From NCBI RefSeq assembly GCF_943913405.1, contig NZ_CALTYA010000001.1, positions 261,442-325,441 on the forward strand: DNA of 64,000 bases, in the 5' to 3' direction. A program made the translations under genes and the position numbers. The notes below the pieces were generated by a model that searched no databases, had not been told where the DNA came from, and worked only from the letters and a program-made list of their open reading frames with translations. The stretch is from an uncultured Flavobacterium sp. (lineage in GTDB: Bacteria > Bacteroidota > Bacteroidia > Flavobacteriales > Flavobacteriaceae). Shown piece after piece: positions 7,883 to 16,774 of this stretch (position 1 is its first letter; the number at the start of each line of letters is the position of its first letter).

Positions 7883-8484
7883 AAAATTATATATTATTTG
7901 CCATTGTATTTATTTCAGCACTGGCCACAGCACAGGAAAGACAAGTATTACGTACTTACCCTCAGAGTCAGGCACAGCTCACAAGCTATGATTCACAGAA
8001 TGGCGACTATATCATGGACACGACAAATAACCTAAATATCTATGAAGGAACTTGGATTTATAATGACAACCTTGGAACAATATTTACGCTGAAATTAAGA
8101 CGCAAGGACCGAGTGCTTCTTGATACCGGCAACACTTATAATTTTGCAGACATGATAATCTCAACTTATAAACTCATAAAAAACAACATTCTTTTGTTTG
8201 ATAATTTAAATCACGCATTACCGAGCGAAATTGCAGAAGATGATGGCGATTTTGGTTATTTAAGTAATGTATCTTCTTTCAGTGATTTAGATGGAGGGTT
8301 TGAAGATGTGACTTATAACATTTTTGCAAACTGCGAAATAAAAAAACTGGTGACTCCAGCAGGACAGCCAGAAAAAATATCTTTCCGAATTTCTGGTGCC
8401 ATACGTAGAAATCCGCAGAGTTTTTATCTAGGATTGCCAAGTACTTTTAGTGTTCCTACAAATATTGTACTCACTAAAATATGA
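7879..8484 (+). CDS. Secreted DUF6705-like protein, second tandem copy
   Basis: 201 residues. Same signal peptide and core as its upstream neighbour, with which it overlaps by ATGA (start at 7879, stop of the first at 7882). A tandem duplication followed by divergence in a central patch (residues about 110-135, IAEDDGDFGYLSNVSSF against VLDNEEAINYGYSNNIHSF) is the simplest explanation. The ends remain almost identical at the DNA level, pointing to a recent event or gene conversion. The role is unknown. A strong hairpin terminator follows immediately, closing the operon of three genes. Confidence 0.6.
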   Translation: MKNYILFAIVFISALATAQERQVLRTYPQSQAQLTSYDSQNGDYIMDTTNNLNIYEGTWIYNDNLGTIFTLKLRRKDRVLLDTGNTYNFADMIISTYKLIKNNILLFDNLNHALPSEIAEDDGDFGYLSNVSSFSDLDGGFEDVTYNIFANCEIKKLVTPAGQPEKISFRISGAIRRNPQSFYLGLPSTFSVPTNIVLTKI

Positions 8485-8496
8485 TCATCATATAAT

Positions 8497-8526
8497 AAAA
8501 AAGCTCCGAAATTCGGAGCTTTTTTG
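8497..8526. terminator. Bidirectional intrinsic terminator after the lipoprotein/DUF6705 operon
   Basis: Stem AAGCTCCGAA paired with TTCGGAGCTT, A-rich before and T-rich after (TTTTTTG), lying between the stop of the second paralogue (8484) and the convergent TerB-like gene (stop 8547). It can serve both directions. Confidence 0.85.
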
Positions 8527-8546
8527 TTTTTATAAAGAGAATAAAA

Positions 8547-8978
8547 TTATTTATTCATGTGTTGCATTTCGAAAAGGAAAGTATCTAAATCTACTCCCAA
8601 GACCAATAAAGATAAAGCTTTATCAGTAATATAATGAACGTTTCCTGGCGTGAATCCTAAAGCCAATGCAAAACGTGTCAAAATTTCTTTTTGTCTTGGT
8701 CCTAAAACGTGATCCGCATAAACCATTCTTGACAAATCATACAAACGCTCCAATCTTTGCGTGTGCAAATAAGGAGGATTGATTGGATATTTCATTGGGT
8801 TTGCAAGAATTTCTGCATATTCTTCTGGAGAAATTTCCAACTGGTGCGCTAATTTATCTAAGAAATGTCTTTCTTCTTCGCTCAAATGACCGTTTTCCAT
8901 CGCAACTCTCACGATTGAAGAGAAATGTCCTTTATTTCTATTTTTAAATCCGCTATCAAATAAATCTGAAATTGACAT
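8547..8978 (-). CDS. TerB-like (tellurite-resistance-family) protein
   Basis: 143 residues. The all-helical body starting with MSISDLFDSGFKNRNKGHFSSIVRVAMENGHLSEEERHFLDKLA and the acidic repeated EE/D motifs around 33-55 (SEEERHFL, SPEEYAEI) fit the TerB family, small metal-binding helical-bundle proteins in tellurite resistance and stress islands. It has no signal peptide and is cytosolic. It is a single gene; nothing in its neighbours (HupE-like, decarboxylase) suggests a ter operon, so its function is open. A TAnnTTTG promoter lies upstream of its start. Confidence 0.75.
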   Translation of the reverse strand: MSISDLFDSGFKNRNKGHFSSIVRVAMENGHLSEEERHFLDKLAHQLEISPEEYAEILANPMKYPINPPYLHTQRLERLYDLSRMVYADHVLGPRQKEILTRFALALGFTPGNVHYITDKALSLLVLGVDLDTFLFEMQHMNK

Positions 8979-8994
8979 AATTATATATTTTCTG

Positions 8995-9002
8995 CAAATA
9001 TA
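8995..9002 (-). promoter_or_regulatory. Bacteroidetes -7 promoter box for the TerB-like gene
   Basis: The minus strand reads TATATTTG, 17 bases before the ATG at 8978. Confidence 0.5.
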
Positions 9003-9075
9003 AATCTATTTCTATTTTAACGATACTATTTGAAAGGTTTTCTTAACATAAATAAACACATTGCAAAATTAATTG

Positions 9076-9083
9076 TAAGTTTG
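9076..9083 (+). promoter_or_regulatory. Bacteroidetes -7 promoter box for the HupE-like gene
   Basis: TAAGTTTG is an exact TAnnTTTG match, 20 bases before the ATG at 9104. It is the divergent partner of the box at 8995. Confidence 0.5.
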
Positions 9084-9103
9084 GCTTCCTCAAAATCAAT
9101 ATT

Positions 9104-9697
9104 ATGTCAGAATTCTGGATTTATTTCAACACCGGTTTGCGCCACGTTTTGGATATCAATGCCTACGACCACGTGCTTTTTCTCATTGCATTGATTGTTC
9201 CGTATGCTTTTAAAGACTGGAAAAGAGTTTTGGTTTTGGTTACGCTTTTTACGGCCGGACACACCTTGGCACTTTTGCTTTCTGTCTATAAAATTGTCAG
9301 CGTTAGAGTTGATTTGGTTGAATTTTTAATTCCGATTACCATTTTGGCGACGGCACTTTTTCATCTTTTTACGGCAGGAAAAAACAGCAAAAATCAAAGC
9401 CTAAGTTTCGTTTCTTTCGTTACTCTTTTCTTTGGAATTATTCACGGATTGGGATTCTCTAATTATTTCAAAACCATACTTCCCGGAAGCGCTTCTGACA
9501 AATTATTGCCTTTGTTAGAATTTGCTTTGGGCATTGAAGCTGCGCAAATTATCGTCGTTTTAATCGTCTTGATACTTTCTTACATTGTTCAAACCATTTT
9601 CCGCTTTTCCAAACGCGACTGGACTTTAGTGATGTCTGCTTTTGTTGCCGGAGTTGTGATTCCAATGATTATTGAAAGTGGAATTTGGGGAAGATAA
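9104..9697 (+). CDS. HupE/UreJ-like membrane protein
   Basis: 197 residues, very hydrophobic, with about five to six membrane segments (for example residues 25-45, 55-75, 85-105, 120-135, 150-170). The start GLRHVLDINAYDHVLFLIALIVPYAF, with conserved His and Asp in the first part, is typical of the HupE/UreJ family, nickel- or cobalt-type permease accessory proteins of hydrogenase and urease clusters. No hydrogenase or urease genes are seen in this window, so its metal role here is an inference. It is a single gene followed by a hairpin. Confidence 0.72.
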   Translation: MSEFWIYFNTGLRHVLDINAYDHVLFLIALIVPYAFKDWKRVLVLVTLFTAGHTLALLLSVYKIVSVRVDLVEFLIPITILATALFHLFTAGKNSKNQSLSFVSFVTLFFGIIHGLGFSNYFKTILPGSASDKLLPLLEFALGIEAAQIIVVLIVLILSYIVQTIFRFSKRDWTLVMSAFVAGVVIPMIIESGIWGR

Positions 9698-9710
9698 AAC
9701 CTTTATAAAT

Positions 9711-9765
9711 AAAAAACCTGCCGTTAAAATTGCATTACAATCTTTCAGGCAGGAACTATTTTTTA
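9711..9765. terminator. Probable terminator between the HupE-like and decarboxylase genes
   Basis: Inverted repeat CCTGCC (9717-9722) with GGCAGG (9748-9753), A-run before and ATTTTTTA after, between two convergent genes. The stem is short and has a long loop, so it is less certain than the others. Confidence 0.5.
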
Positions 9766-9785
9766 TCTAGTAATCACTTTTCGTT

Positions 9786-11543
9786 TTAACATAAATTCCA
9801 ATGTTCGTTTAAGAATTCATCTTCACCTGGCTCTTCATTTTTATAAGCTATCGCTTCAGGAATAGACGTTTTTGGGATGTGAACGTGAATGATCGTATTT
9901 TCTTTAATTTTATCCAACTGCTTTAAAACTTCTTCTAATTCGTCGATTGTAGCAACTTCAAAACCCTGACCTCCAAAAACATCCACAAGTTTTGCATATT
10001 TCCAAGGATGCATTTCATTATAAGAATAAACGCTATTCAAATCGGGCACGCTGTATTCCACTTTTTCCTTGCCACGAAAAGGATTCGGATTTACAAGCAT
10101 TTGCTCGATGCCGTAAATGCCATTGTCCAAAACAAAAATTATGATGTCGTGCTTCAATTTATTTTGAGTAGAAATTGCCTGGCAGGTTTCTTGAAAAGCA
10201 CCATCGCCGACAAAAACTACCGCTCTTTTATCTGGTCTGGCACATTTGACGCCGGTTGCAGCGGGTACAGAATATCCGATAGAAAGCCAGGAAGCTTGCG
10301 CTACAAATCCATCAGCTTCAGCGATATGAATGCCTTGCGCGCCAAGCAATGGAAATCCGGCATCAGCTATTACGACATGACTGCTGTTTATAAAATTGTT
10401 GATTCTCTTGAAAAAAGAATCATAGGTCAATGAAATTTTCGCGCTTTTTGATTTTTGTTCTTCCGCTACGAAAAAAGATTTAGACAAATTTTGCTGGGCA
10501 TACATTTCATACGCCTTAAAATTTACTTTTGTCAGTTCTTCTTTAAGGAAAATCATAAAATCCTTCAGCGATACATTTGCGATATAAGATGCGCCAATTC
10601 GAACGCCGCTGTGGTTTGCAAGGACTGTATCATCTTTCCAGACATCAAATCCTCCAAGATTTTTTCCTGTTGTCCAAACTCCAAGACCAATTTTTACTTG
10701 TGCTTTTTCAAATCTTTCCTTGACATCTTTAGGCGAAGCATTTCCATTAAAAACGCCTTTAAAATTTGGATGATCTTCTGAGACGATTGATTTTCCGAGT
10801 ATTGCAGTTACAAATTCCGTATCCGTAGTTTCGATCAAGTCTAAAAATTCTTTTTGTATGCCTTTGCGCTGTATTTCAATTCCACCCCAAAAAATAATTT
10901 CTTTGCCACGCGCCATTGCAGCAACTTTTTGGGCAGCTTTTCGTGCCGTCGTTTTGCATCCAGATGTAGATTTTTGAACCAAAGCATCACCTGGCGGATC
11001 ACATTCCATTCTCCAAACATCTTCAAAAACTTCTAAATAAACAGGTCTCCCATATAAAATACAGGCATTCAAGATCGAATCAATTTTATAAGGTGCTTCT
11101 GAAGCATTCATAATTTGCTCTGCAGCAACAGTTACATTCCTGAAAACATTGATATTGCTATACATGTCACCTGTCATATGGGAGGCTAAAAGACCTTGCG
11201 CAATACTTCGAAGCTGGTCACGATTGGTTGGTGCACCATTGATCACGAGCACCGGACAATGTTCTACGTAAGATCCCGCGACGGAATTCAAGAGCGTAAA
11301 TGCACCGACTCCGTAAGTAACGGCTACAGCCGCAAATCCGTATTGCCGAGCGTAAGCATCTGCGCAATGGCCAGCGTTTATTTCATTGGTATCATTTACA
11401 ATTTGAATTTTTGTCTTTTTATCTTCTTGAATCGTATTCAAAAGTGGCGCCGTATAATTTCCGGCAACTCCAAATAAATGCGTCAGTCCTAATTGCTCTA
11501 AACGAAGTTGCAGGTATTTTGCAACAGTGATTTTCTTAGTCAT
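9786..11543 (-). CDS. Thiamine-diphosphate-dependent 2-keto-acid decarboxylase (indolepyruvate/pyruvate decarboxylase type)
   Basis: 585 residues. Three-domain ThDP fold: catalytic Glu54 in NDTNEINAGHCADAYAR, and the ThDP/Mg motif GDG at 446-448 with Asn474 downstream (GDGAFQ...FVLDN). It belongs to the pyruvate/indolepyruvate decarboxylase branch rather than acetolactate synthase: no FAD-site-like insert, and the N-terminal DTNEINAGHCADAYAR is close to the NELNAAYAADGYAR of that branch. It likely converts an aromatic 2-keto acid to the aldehyde. It overlaps the flavin amine oxidase upstream by 8 bp; the oxidase would produce the keto acid, so the pair suggests oxidation then decarboxylation of an amino acid. 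The substrate is an inference. Confidence 0.8.
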   Translation of the reverse strand: MTKKITVAKYLQLRLEQLGLTHLFGVAGNYTAPLLNTIQEDKKTKIQIVNDTNEINAGHCADAYARQYGFAAVAVTYGVGAFTLLNSVAGSYVEHCPVLVINGAPTNRDQLRSIAQGLLASHMTGDMYSNINVFRNVTVAAEQIMNASEAPYKIDSILNACILYGRPVYLEVFEDVWRMECDPPGDALVQKSTSGCKTTARKAAQKVAAMARGKEIIFWGGIEIQRKGIQKEFLDLIETTDTEFVTAILGKSIVSEDHPNFKGVFNGNASPKDVKERFEKAQVKIGLGVWTTGKNLGGFDVWKDDTVLANHSGVRIGASYIANVSLKDFMIFLKEELTKVNFKAYEMYAQQNLSKSFFVAEEQKSKSAKISLTYDSFFKRINNFINSSHVVIADAGFPLLGAQGIHIAEADGFVAQASWLSIGYSVPAATGVKCARPDKRAVVFVGDGAFQETCQAISTQNKLKHDIIIFVLDNGIYGIEQMLVNPNPFRGKEKVEYSVPDLNSVYSYNEMHPWKYAKLVDVFGGQGFEVATIDELEEVLKQLDKIKENTIIHVHIPKTSIPEAIAYKNEEPGEDEFLNEHWNLC

Positions 11544-13248
11544 TTTGGATTGGATTATTTAGGTTACCCGTATTTTCATTGACTTCTAGAGCAGTTCGAA
11601 TTCCAGATTCAATTGCGCCTTCAATCCATGCATGTTTTAAGGAAGTATGCTCTCCTGCAAAATGCGCTCTTCCTTTCCATTCTGTAGAAATTATATGTTG
11701 TTGCAATAAATTCAATTGCCCGGGATTAAAAATTGCTGCTTCACCATAAGCATACGGATCACGCATCCAGCTTTGCGTTGCGGCTCCGATTATTCTGCCT
11801 GATTCTCCATTCTTCAAATTAGAACTGACTACTGCCAAATCAATAATACGCTGCTGTTCCTTTTCATCATCGCTGTGCATCATGGCTAGGTTTTTCAGTG
11901 CATAGTAATACCTGTCGTCATCATCTAGAGAATCCCAGCGACTTGCTTCGTCGGACCAGCAATAAGAAGCCAAGACTACTCCGTGGCCTTTACTTCCGAT
12001 ATCATTGCTTGGATAATATGTAAATCGGTTTGAAAAATCAGTAATACTTCCTCCGCCGACAATATTATAAGGTGCTTCCTGCCACCATTTTTCTCTGAAT
12101 TCTAATAAGATTTTTGTAGCCGAATCATAATGCAGTTCCCTAATCGCCTTGCGTTTCAATTGCTTAAACTGCGGCGTAACATAAACATGTCTCAATGCTG
12201 AAAACGGAATCGTGACAATAACTTCATCAAATTCTAAATCACTTACTGGCGTTTTCAAAGCTTTAAAACCTGCCTTTTCATAAAACTGATGATCTCTCTT
12301 CACTTCAACATCAACGCCTATTTTAATTTTGTCATTGACAAGCATTAATTTTGTCATTCTGCAATCGAAATACGTATTTTCTTTGAGATCATGAGCTTCA
12401 AAAAAAGCTTTTGGCAACAAATCGCTACCGCCAACTATTTCCATAAATCGTGTCGTGTCTTTGATAATATTCTGTTCGATGAAGCTTTGGATAAAATCAT
12501 AAGCCATTCTTGATTCTAAATTTTGAATGACGCCTATCATTTCGATGGCATTTTCTGAATACAAGGAATGCTCCTTTAAAAAACGACGCATAGAATATTC
12601 TCCAAAACGGTCAATAAGCAAAGGCCAATTTTTCTCTGGATTTTCTGCAATAAAGGCTTTTAGCGGATTAACAAGATTAGCCAAAAGCACATCTGCACGC
12701 TGGTTTTCACTTTCTCCAAGATGAAAATCAAGCAATTTATTGATATCAGCTTTGTCTTTGAAATATTCTTTTTGGATGATTCTCTTGCGATTGATATAAA
12801 AAACCGAATTCCTTGTGGTTGTAGGCACAGGATTGTTAGGATCTTCCTGATGTTTAATCGCTTCAGCCTTATCAACTGACAGATAGTAAAAAGGTTCAAC
12901 TTTCAGTCCCAATTTTTCAATATACTTAAGTACCATTTGGTGTATCGTCGGGATGCGCATTGCTCCCGCTTCACCATAAACAGTGTCATCTTCAAAATAC
13001 TTTTTGTCTTTTGTATTTCTGAAAGTTTTGATTCTTCCGCCCACACGAGTATTTGATTCCACAATTGTAACACGGTGTCCGGCTTGTTTTAGCAAACTCG
13101 CGGCTACCATTCCGGCCATTCCGGCGCCAACAATTAATACGTCTTTGGGCTTTTCTGCGGGAGGAATTCCTTCGTCAATATATTTTAGATATTGCTGAAT
13201 AATCTTATCGTTGTCTTCATCGAGCAAACCATGCAAGTAATTTTCCAT
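11536..13248 (-). CDS. Flavin monoamine oxidase / L-amino-acid oxidase-family enzyme
   Basis: 570 residues. The N-terminal FAD-binding motif GAGMAG is at 41-46 with the acidic Glu64 and GGRIKT at 70-75. Near the C-terminus HFAGEHTSLKHAWIEGAIESG (about 528-548) is the flavin-binding end of the amine-oxidase superfamily. There is no signal peptide, so it is probably cytosolic, unlike snake-venom type enzymes. It would oxidise an amino acid or amine to an imine and then a keto acid or aldehyde. Its start overlaps the stop of nothing upstream, but its own stop overlaps the decarboxylase start by 8 bp, a coupled two-gene operon. Which amino acid is used cannot be read from sequence; aromatic (Trp/Phe) is a guess from the partner. 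Confidence 0.8.
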   Translation of the reverse strand: MENYLHGLLDEDNDKIIQQYLKYIDEGIPPAEKPKDVLIVGAGMAGMVAASLLKQAGHRVTIVESNTRVGGRIKTFRNTKDKKYFEDDTVYGEAGAMRIPTIHQMVLKYIEKLGLKVEPFYYLSVDKAEAIKHQEDPNNPVPTTTRNSVFYINRKRIIQKEYFKDKADINKLLDFHLGESENQRADVLLANLVNPLKAFIAENPEKNWPLLIDRFGEYSMRRFLKEHSLYSENAIEMIGVIQNLESRMAYDFIQSFIEQNIIKDTTRFMEIVGGSDLLPKAFFEAHDLKENTYFDCRMTKLMLVNDKIKIGVDVEVKRDHQFYEKAGFKALKTPVSDLEFDEVIVTIPFSALRHVYVTPQFKQLKRKAIRELHYDSATKILLEFREKWWQEAPYNIVGGGSITDFSNRFTYYPSNDIGSKGHGVVLASYCWSDEASRWDSLDDDDRYYYALKNLAMMHSDDEKEQQRIIDLAVVSSNLKNGESGRIIGAATQSWMRDPYAYGEAAIFNPGQLNLLQQHIISTEWKGRAHFAGEHTSLKHAWIEGAIESGIRTALEVNENTGNLNNPIQND

Positions 13249-13433
13249 AATTTATATATTTTAAGATTGTTAATTTCATGTATTCTCACTGGCAAAGCTG
13301 ATTGAACCGAGTAAGAAAAGTTCCCCATTGACAAATAAAATCATTAAATGCAAAATTCTAGCGCGTGGTTTTACCTATTTTAAAAAATGCTTGCAATCAT
13401 TTGAAATAGACAGTTTTATTGAAGAAGATTAAA

Positions 13434-13473
13434 AGCAAAAATCCCATTAAATCTTACGATCTAATGGGATTTG
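13434..13473 (-). terminator. Terminator of the tRNA-Ser gene
   Basis: Stem AAATCCCATTA (13439-13449) with TAATGGGATTT (13462-13472). In the minus direction it is followed by TTTTTGCTTTT and lies 20 bases after the tRNA 3' end. The spacer 13249-13433, upstream of the oxidase gene, holds no clear gene. Confidence 0.7.
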
Positions 13474-13490
13474 AAGTAATTTATAATCAG

Positions 13491-13577
13491 CAGAGAGGAT
13501 GGGATTCGAACCCACGATACAGTTACCCATATACAAACTTTCCAGGCTTGCTCCTTCAACCACTCGGACACCTCTCT
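13491..13577 (-). tRNA. tRNA-Ser (anticodon GGA)
   Basis: 87 bases. The acceptor stem AGAGAGG pairs with CCTCTCT (seven pairs), discriminator G. The T-arm contains GGGTTCGAATCCC. The anticodon stem CAAGC/GTTTG encloses CTGGAAA with anticodon GGA at 13541-13543, reading UCC/UCU serine codons. The long variable arm between the anticodon stem and the T-arm is a class II feature, as expected for tRNA-Ser. CCA is not encoded, normal for this group. Confidence 0.95.
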
Positions 13578-13637
13578 ATTTTATTGCGGTTGCAAATAAA
13601 TGCAAAAAAAATCAGTAAAGAAAATTTTCAAAGACAA

Positions 13638-14666
13638 TTATGACAATTCGCCTCGCAATGAAGTTTCAAAGATAGTTTTGAAAACATTTGGAGCAATTTT
13701 TTGTCCTAAAAGGTACATCAGCTTTGTAATTGCAGATTCCGTGGTAATATCTTTTCCAGAAATTACGCCTATTTTCTTCAGTGCAGAACTGGTTTCATAT
13801 TTTCCCATATCGACGCTTCCTGCAGAACATTGCGTGACATTTACAATCTGCAGTCCGTTTTTAATGGCTTTTTTCAACACGGCAATAAACCAGTCGTCAG
13901 TTGGTGCATTTCCGGCTCCGTAAGTTTCCAAAACAATTCCTTTTAAATTCGGAATATTGAAAATTGCGGAAAGTACGTTTTCGCTAATTCCCGGAAACAT
14001 TTTTATTACGGCTACATTGTCGTCAATTTCTTTGTGGACTTTGAATTTTTTAGCGCCCGATTTTCGCAAAAGAAGTTCATTATTGACTTTTAAATGCACG
14101 CCAGATTCTGCCAATGGCGAGTAATTTGAAGACACAAAAGCATTGAAATGTTCTGCATTTATTTTTGTAGTACGATTTCCTCTGTATAATTTATATTCAA
14201 AATAAAGGCAGACTTCGTTAATAACAGGCTTGTTTTTATTTTGCAAGGAAGCAATTTGAATTGCCGTAATAAGATTCTCTTTTGCATCAGTCCTCAAATC
14301 TCCAATCGGCAATTGCGAACCTGTGAAAACTACAGGTTTTGCCAAATTTTCCAACATAAAACTCAATGCAGAAGCCGAATAAGACATTGTATCTGAACCG
14401 TGAAGCACTACAAATCCATCAAAAAGAATGTAATTTTCTTCAATTATCGTAGCAATTTTCACCCATTTTTCAGGATTCATATTTGAAGAATCAATCGGAT
14501 TGTCAAACGAAATGGTTTCGATTTCACAGTCCAATTGTTTTAACTCCGGAATTCTTTGGAGCAATTTGCTGAAGTTGAACGCTTTTAAAGCTCCGGTCTC
14601 AAAATCTTTCATCATACCGATAGTTCCTCCGGTATAAATCAAAAGTATTTTTGGCCTAGATAGCAT
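13638..14666 (-). CDS. ansA: L-asparaginase, type I (cytosolic)
   Basis: 342 residues. Asparagine to aspartate and ammonia. TGGTIG at 12-17 carries the first catalytic Thr; HGSDTMSYSASA at 89-100 carries the second Thr-Asp pair, and GSQLPIGDLRTDAKENL follows. No signal peptide is present, which fits a cytosolic type I enzyme rather than the periplasmic type II. It overlaps the start of the neighbouring acyltransferase gene by 11 bp (acyltransferase stop at 14656), so both lie in one transcript with the acyltransferase first. Confidence 0.9.
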   Translation of the reverse strand: MLSRPKILLIYTGGTIGMMKDFETGALKAFNFSKLLQRIPELKQLDCEIETISFDNPIDSSNMNPEKWVKIATIIEENYILFDGFVVLHGSDTMSYSASALSFMLENLAKPVVFTGSQLPIGDLRTDAKENLITAIQIASLQNKNKPVINEVCLYFEYKLYRGNRTTKINAEHFNAFVSSNYSPLAESGVHLKVNNELLLRKSGAKKFKVHKEIDDNVAVIKMFPGISENVLSAIFNIPNLKGIVLETYGAGNAPTDDWFIAVLKKAIKNGLQIVNVTQCSAGSVDMGKYETSSALKKIGVISGKDITTESAITKLMYLLGQKIAPNVFKTIFETSLRGELS

Positions 14667-15792
14667 TTTCGTATTTTGATTTGTTTACGACAGGATTCGC
14701 ATACATCGCCAAAAATCCTTGCATTTCAATCGGATTGTTTTCGTCGATTCTGATTTCCAAACGTCTTTCGAAAAGCGATTTTTCTTTCTCCGTATATAAA
14801 TGAGAAAATTTATTGGTATTGTTCAGCAAATCATAAGCGATATAATTTGTCGGCCACAACTTATAAGAATTCAAAATCGAGTCGTCAATAGCCTGCGCCA
14901 AAGCTTGGATTTGCTTGTTTGAATTGTCAAATTCTGCAGCAATATCATCCAATTCAGTATGTAAAACATCTCCAACATGAATATGGATTCGTTTTTTCTG
15001 ACCCATGATACCGCTTAAAAGTGTCATGAAATCTTCGTTTTTATCTTTAATATAAACCTCATCATTAGCTTCTGCCATTAATTGTGGCATTTTCAAAGCA
15101 TCTGTAGGATCATATTCGTAAGAAATCGAAACTGGAACAATCTTTAATTTCTTGAAATATTCCATCAAATTTGACTCGTCAGAAGCCATAGAAAGCATTT
15201 TCAAAACGCCAGGATGTGTCGCATCATTTCCATCTTTTGTTCTTCCTTCACGCTGCGCAATCCAAACAGAACGATTTTCCCTTAAAATCAGCTGGCTGAT
15301 ATATTCTGACATTAATTTTGAACTTTGAAGCAATTCTCTTGGCGCCAAACCTCTTTGAACCAAGAAATTTCGATTCAATTTTGATAAAACATGCAGAAAA
15401 GTTTTCTTAACTAAATTATCTCCAATAGCAGAAGCCGTCATCACTAAACCATTGTCAAACAGACATGTATTTAACAAAGAAGTATCTAAAATAATATCTC
15501 TGTGATTTGAAACATACAAATAAGGAGTATGTTTGTCTAGCTTTTCGAAACCAGAAGTTGTTAAGCCGTCAGAACTTTTTTCAAGAACTTTCAGTACGGC
15601 TTGGTAAATGAAATTACATTGAAAATCCCTTATAGAATGCGTTCTTTTCAACTGTTCGATCCAAACTTTTTCGTCTACTTCAGGAAAGGTAAAGCTCATC
15701 ATCGCCTTCATCATCGGATGGTCGGCAACCTTGTGCAAAGCCTCATTTACTTCAACATCATAGAACGGTCGGATTTTATCAAATTTTGACAT
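14656..15792 (-). CDS. 1-acylglycerol-3-phosphate acyltransferase-like protein
   Basis: 378 residues. The motif NHRDIILD (residues 96-103) is the H-x4-D acyltransferase box; REGRTKDG at 181-188 corresponds to the second conserved block that binds the glycerol phosphate. It is longer than PlsC (about 240 residues) and has N- and C-terminal extensions, so it may be a variant acting on a different acceptor. No clear membrane helix. It overlaps the asparaginase downstream, and in many Flavobacteria this pair occurs together; no metabolic link is obvious. Confidence 0.8.
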   Translation of the reverse strand: MSKFDKIRPFYDVEVNEALHKVADHPMMKAMMSFTFPEVDEKVWIEQLKRTHSIRDFQCNFIYQAVLKVLEKSSDGLTTSGFEKLDKHTPYLYVSNHRDIILDTSLLNTCLFDNGLVMTASAIGDNLVKKTFLHVLSKLNRNFLVQRGLAPRELLQSSKLMSEYISQLILRENRSVWIAQREGRTKDGNDATHPGVLKMLSMASDESNLMEYFKKLKIVPVSISYEYDPTDALKMPQLMAEANDEVYIKDKNEDFMTLLSGIMGQKKRIHIHVGDVLHTELDDIAAEFDNSNKQIQALAQAIDDSILNSYKLWPTNYIAYDLLNNTNKFSHLYTEKEKSLFERRLEIRIDENNPIEMQGFLAMYANPVVNKSKYENAI

Positions 15793-15857
15793 TTACTGTA
15801 TTTTTTTAACAATCCACAAATGAACAAAAATTTTATGAATTTTGTGTGATTTCTTTG

Positions 15858-16625
15858 TTAAATGCCGAAAATAGCTTTTGAATTTTCGGTTGTTATTTTA
15901 GCAATTTCCTCTAGAGGCAAATTATAAATTGTGGCCAGCTTTTCAGCGACTAATTTTGTGTAACTGCTTTCGTTTCTTTTACCTCGAAATGGCACTGGTG
16001 CTAAGTATGGCGAATCGGTTTCCAAGACAATATTTTTTATATCAATTTCATTTAAGAATTGATCGATTTTGCCATTTTTGAAAGTTGCGACACCCCCGAT
16101 TCCTAATTTTAGATTATACGAAATCGCTTGTAATGCTTGTTCGTAGGTTCCGGTAAAACAGTGAAAAATTCCGAATAAATCATTTCCTTTTTCAGTTTCC
16201 AAAACTTCAAAAACTTCATCAAAAGCATCACGGCAATGTATGTTTATTGGAAGTTTATATTTTTTAGCTAGTTGAATTTGTCTTTTGAAAGCATTTTTTT
16301 GTTGCTCTAAAAAGGTTTTATCCCAAAACAAATCAATTCCGATTTCGCCTATTGCGTAGAACTTTCTTTTTCCTAATTCCTGTTCTACGAAAGCTAATTC
16401 TTCCTCATAATTTTCTTTTACATAAGTTGGATGCAAGCCCATCATCAAGAAAACATTTTCCGGATATTGCTTTTCAATTTCATACATTTTCTCAGTGTAA
16501 GTAGAATCAATCGACGGAACGAAAATTCTTTTGACTCCGGCTTCAAAAGCGCGCAACATCATTTCGGATCTGTCTTGTGAGAATTCTTCGCTGTAAATAT
16601 GGGAATGGGTGTCGGTGAAAATCAT
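15858..16625 (-). CDS. tatD: TatD-family metal-dependent hydrolase
   Basis: 255 residues. TatD-family DNase/metallohydrolase: FTDTHSHIYSEEF near the N-terminus, HCRDAFDEVF in the middle (about 130), FHCFTGT near 155 and ETDSPYLAPVPFRGKRNES near the end (about 205) carry the two-metal ligands. These enzymes are cytosolic 3'-5' exonucleases or tRNA-editing-type hydrolases in various cases. A longer frame begins at 16676 with TTG, but its extra 17 residues are not family-like; the ATG at 16625 places the metal motif at residue 5, where it normally is. Single gene. Confidence 0.88.
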   Translation of the reverse strand: MIFTDTHSHIYSEEFSQDRSEMMLRAFEAGVKRIFVPSIDSTYTEKMYEIEKQYPENVFLMMGLHPTYVKENYEEELAFVEQELGKRKFYAIGEIGIDLFWDKTFLEQQKNAFKRQIQLAKKYKLPINIHCRDAFDEVFEVLETEKGNDLFGIFHCFTGTYEQALQAISYNLKLGIGGVATFKNGKIDQFLNEIDIKNIVLETDSPYLAPVPFRGKRNESSYTKLVAEKLATIYNLPLEEIAKITTENSKAIFGI

Positions 16626-16747
16626 AGAGCAAAAATAGGCACAATGCAAAAGAGATGCAAGTTTAAGTACTCCCAATTTAATACATTACGCCTTTTCTTT
16701 AATAAAAAATTATGCTTTTAGTAATTCCGTTTTAAATTTAATTAGCC

Positions 16748-16755
16748 TATTTTTG
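16748..16755 (+). promoter_or_regulatory. Bacteroidetes -7 promoter box for the retropepsin-like gene
   Basis: TATTTTTG matches TAnnTTTG, 19 bases before the ATG at 16775. Confidence 0.45.
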
Positions 16756-16774
16756 AGTATATCATCAATAAAAA

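Noticed and set aside
16626..16676. N-terminal extension of the TatD gene
   Set aside because: The longer start is TTG, and the extra 17 residues place the metal motif too far in; ATG at 16625 is preferred.
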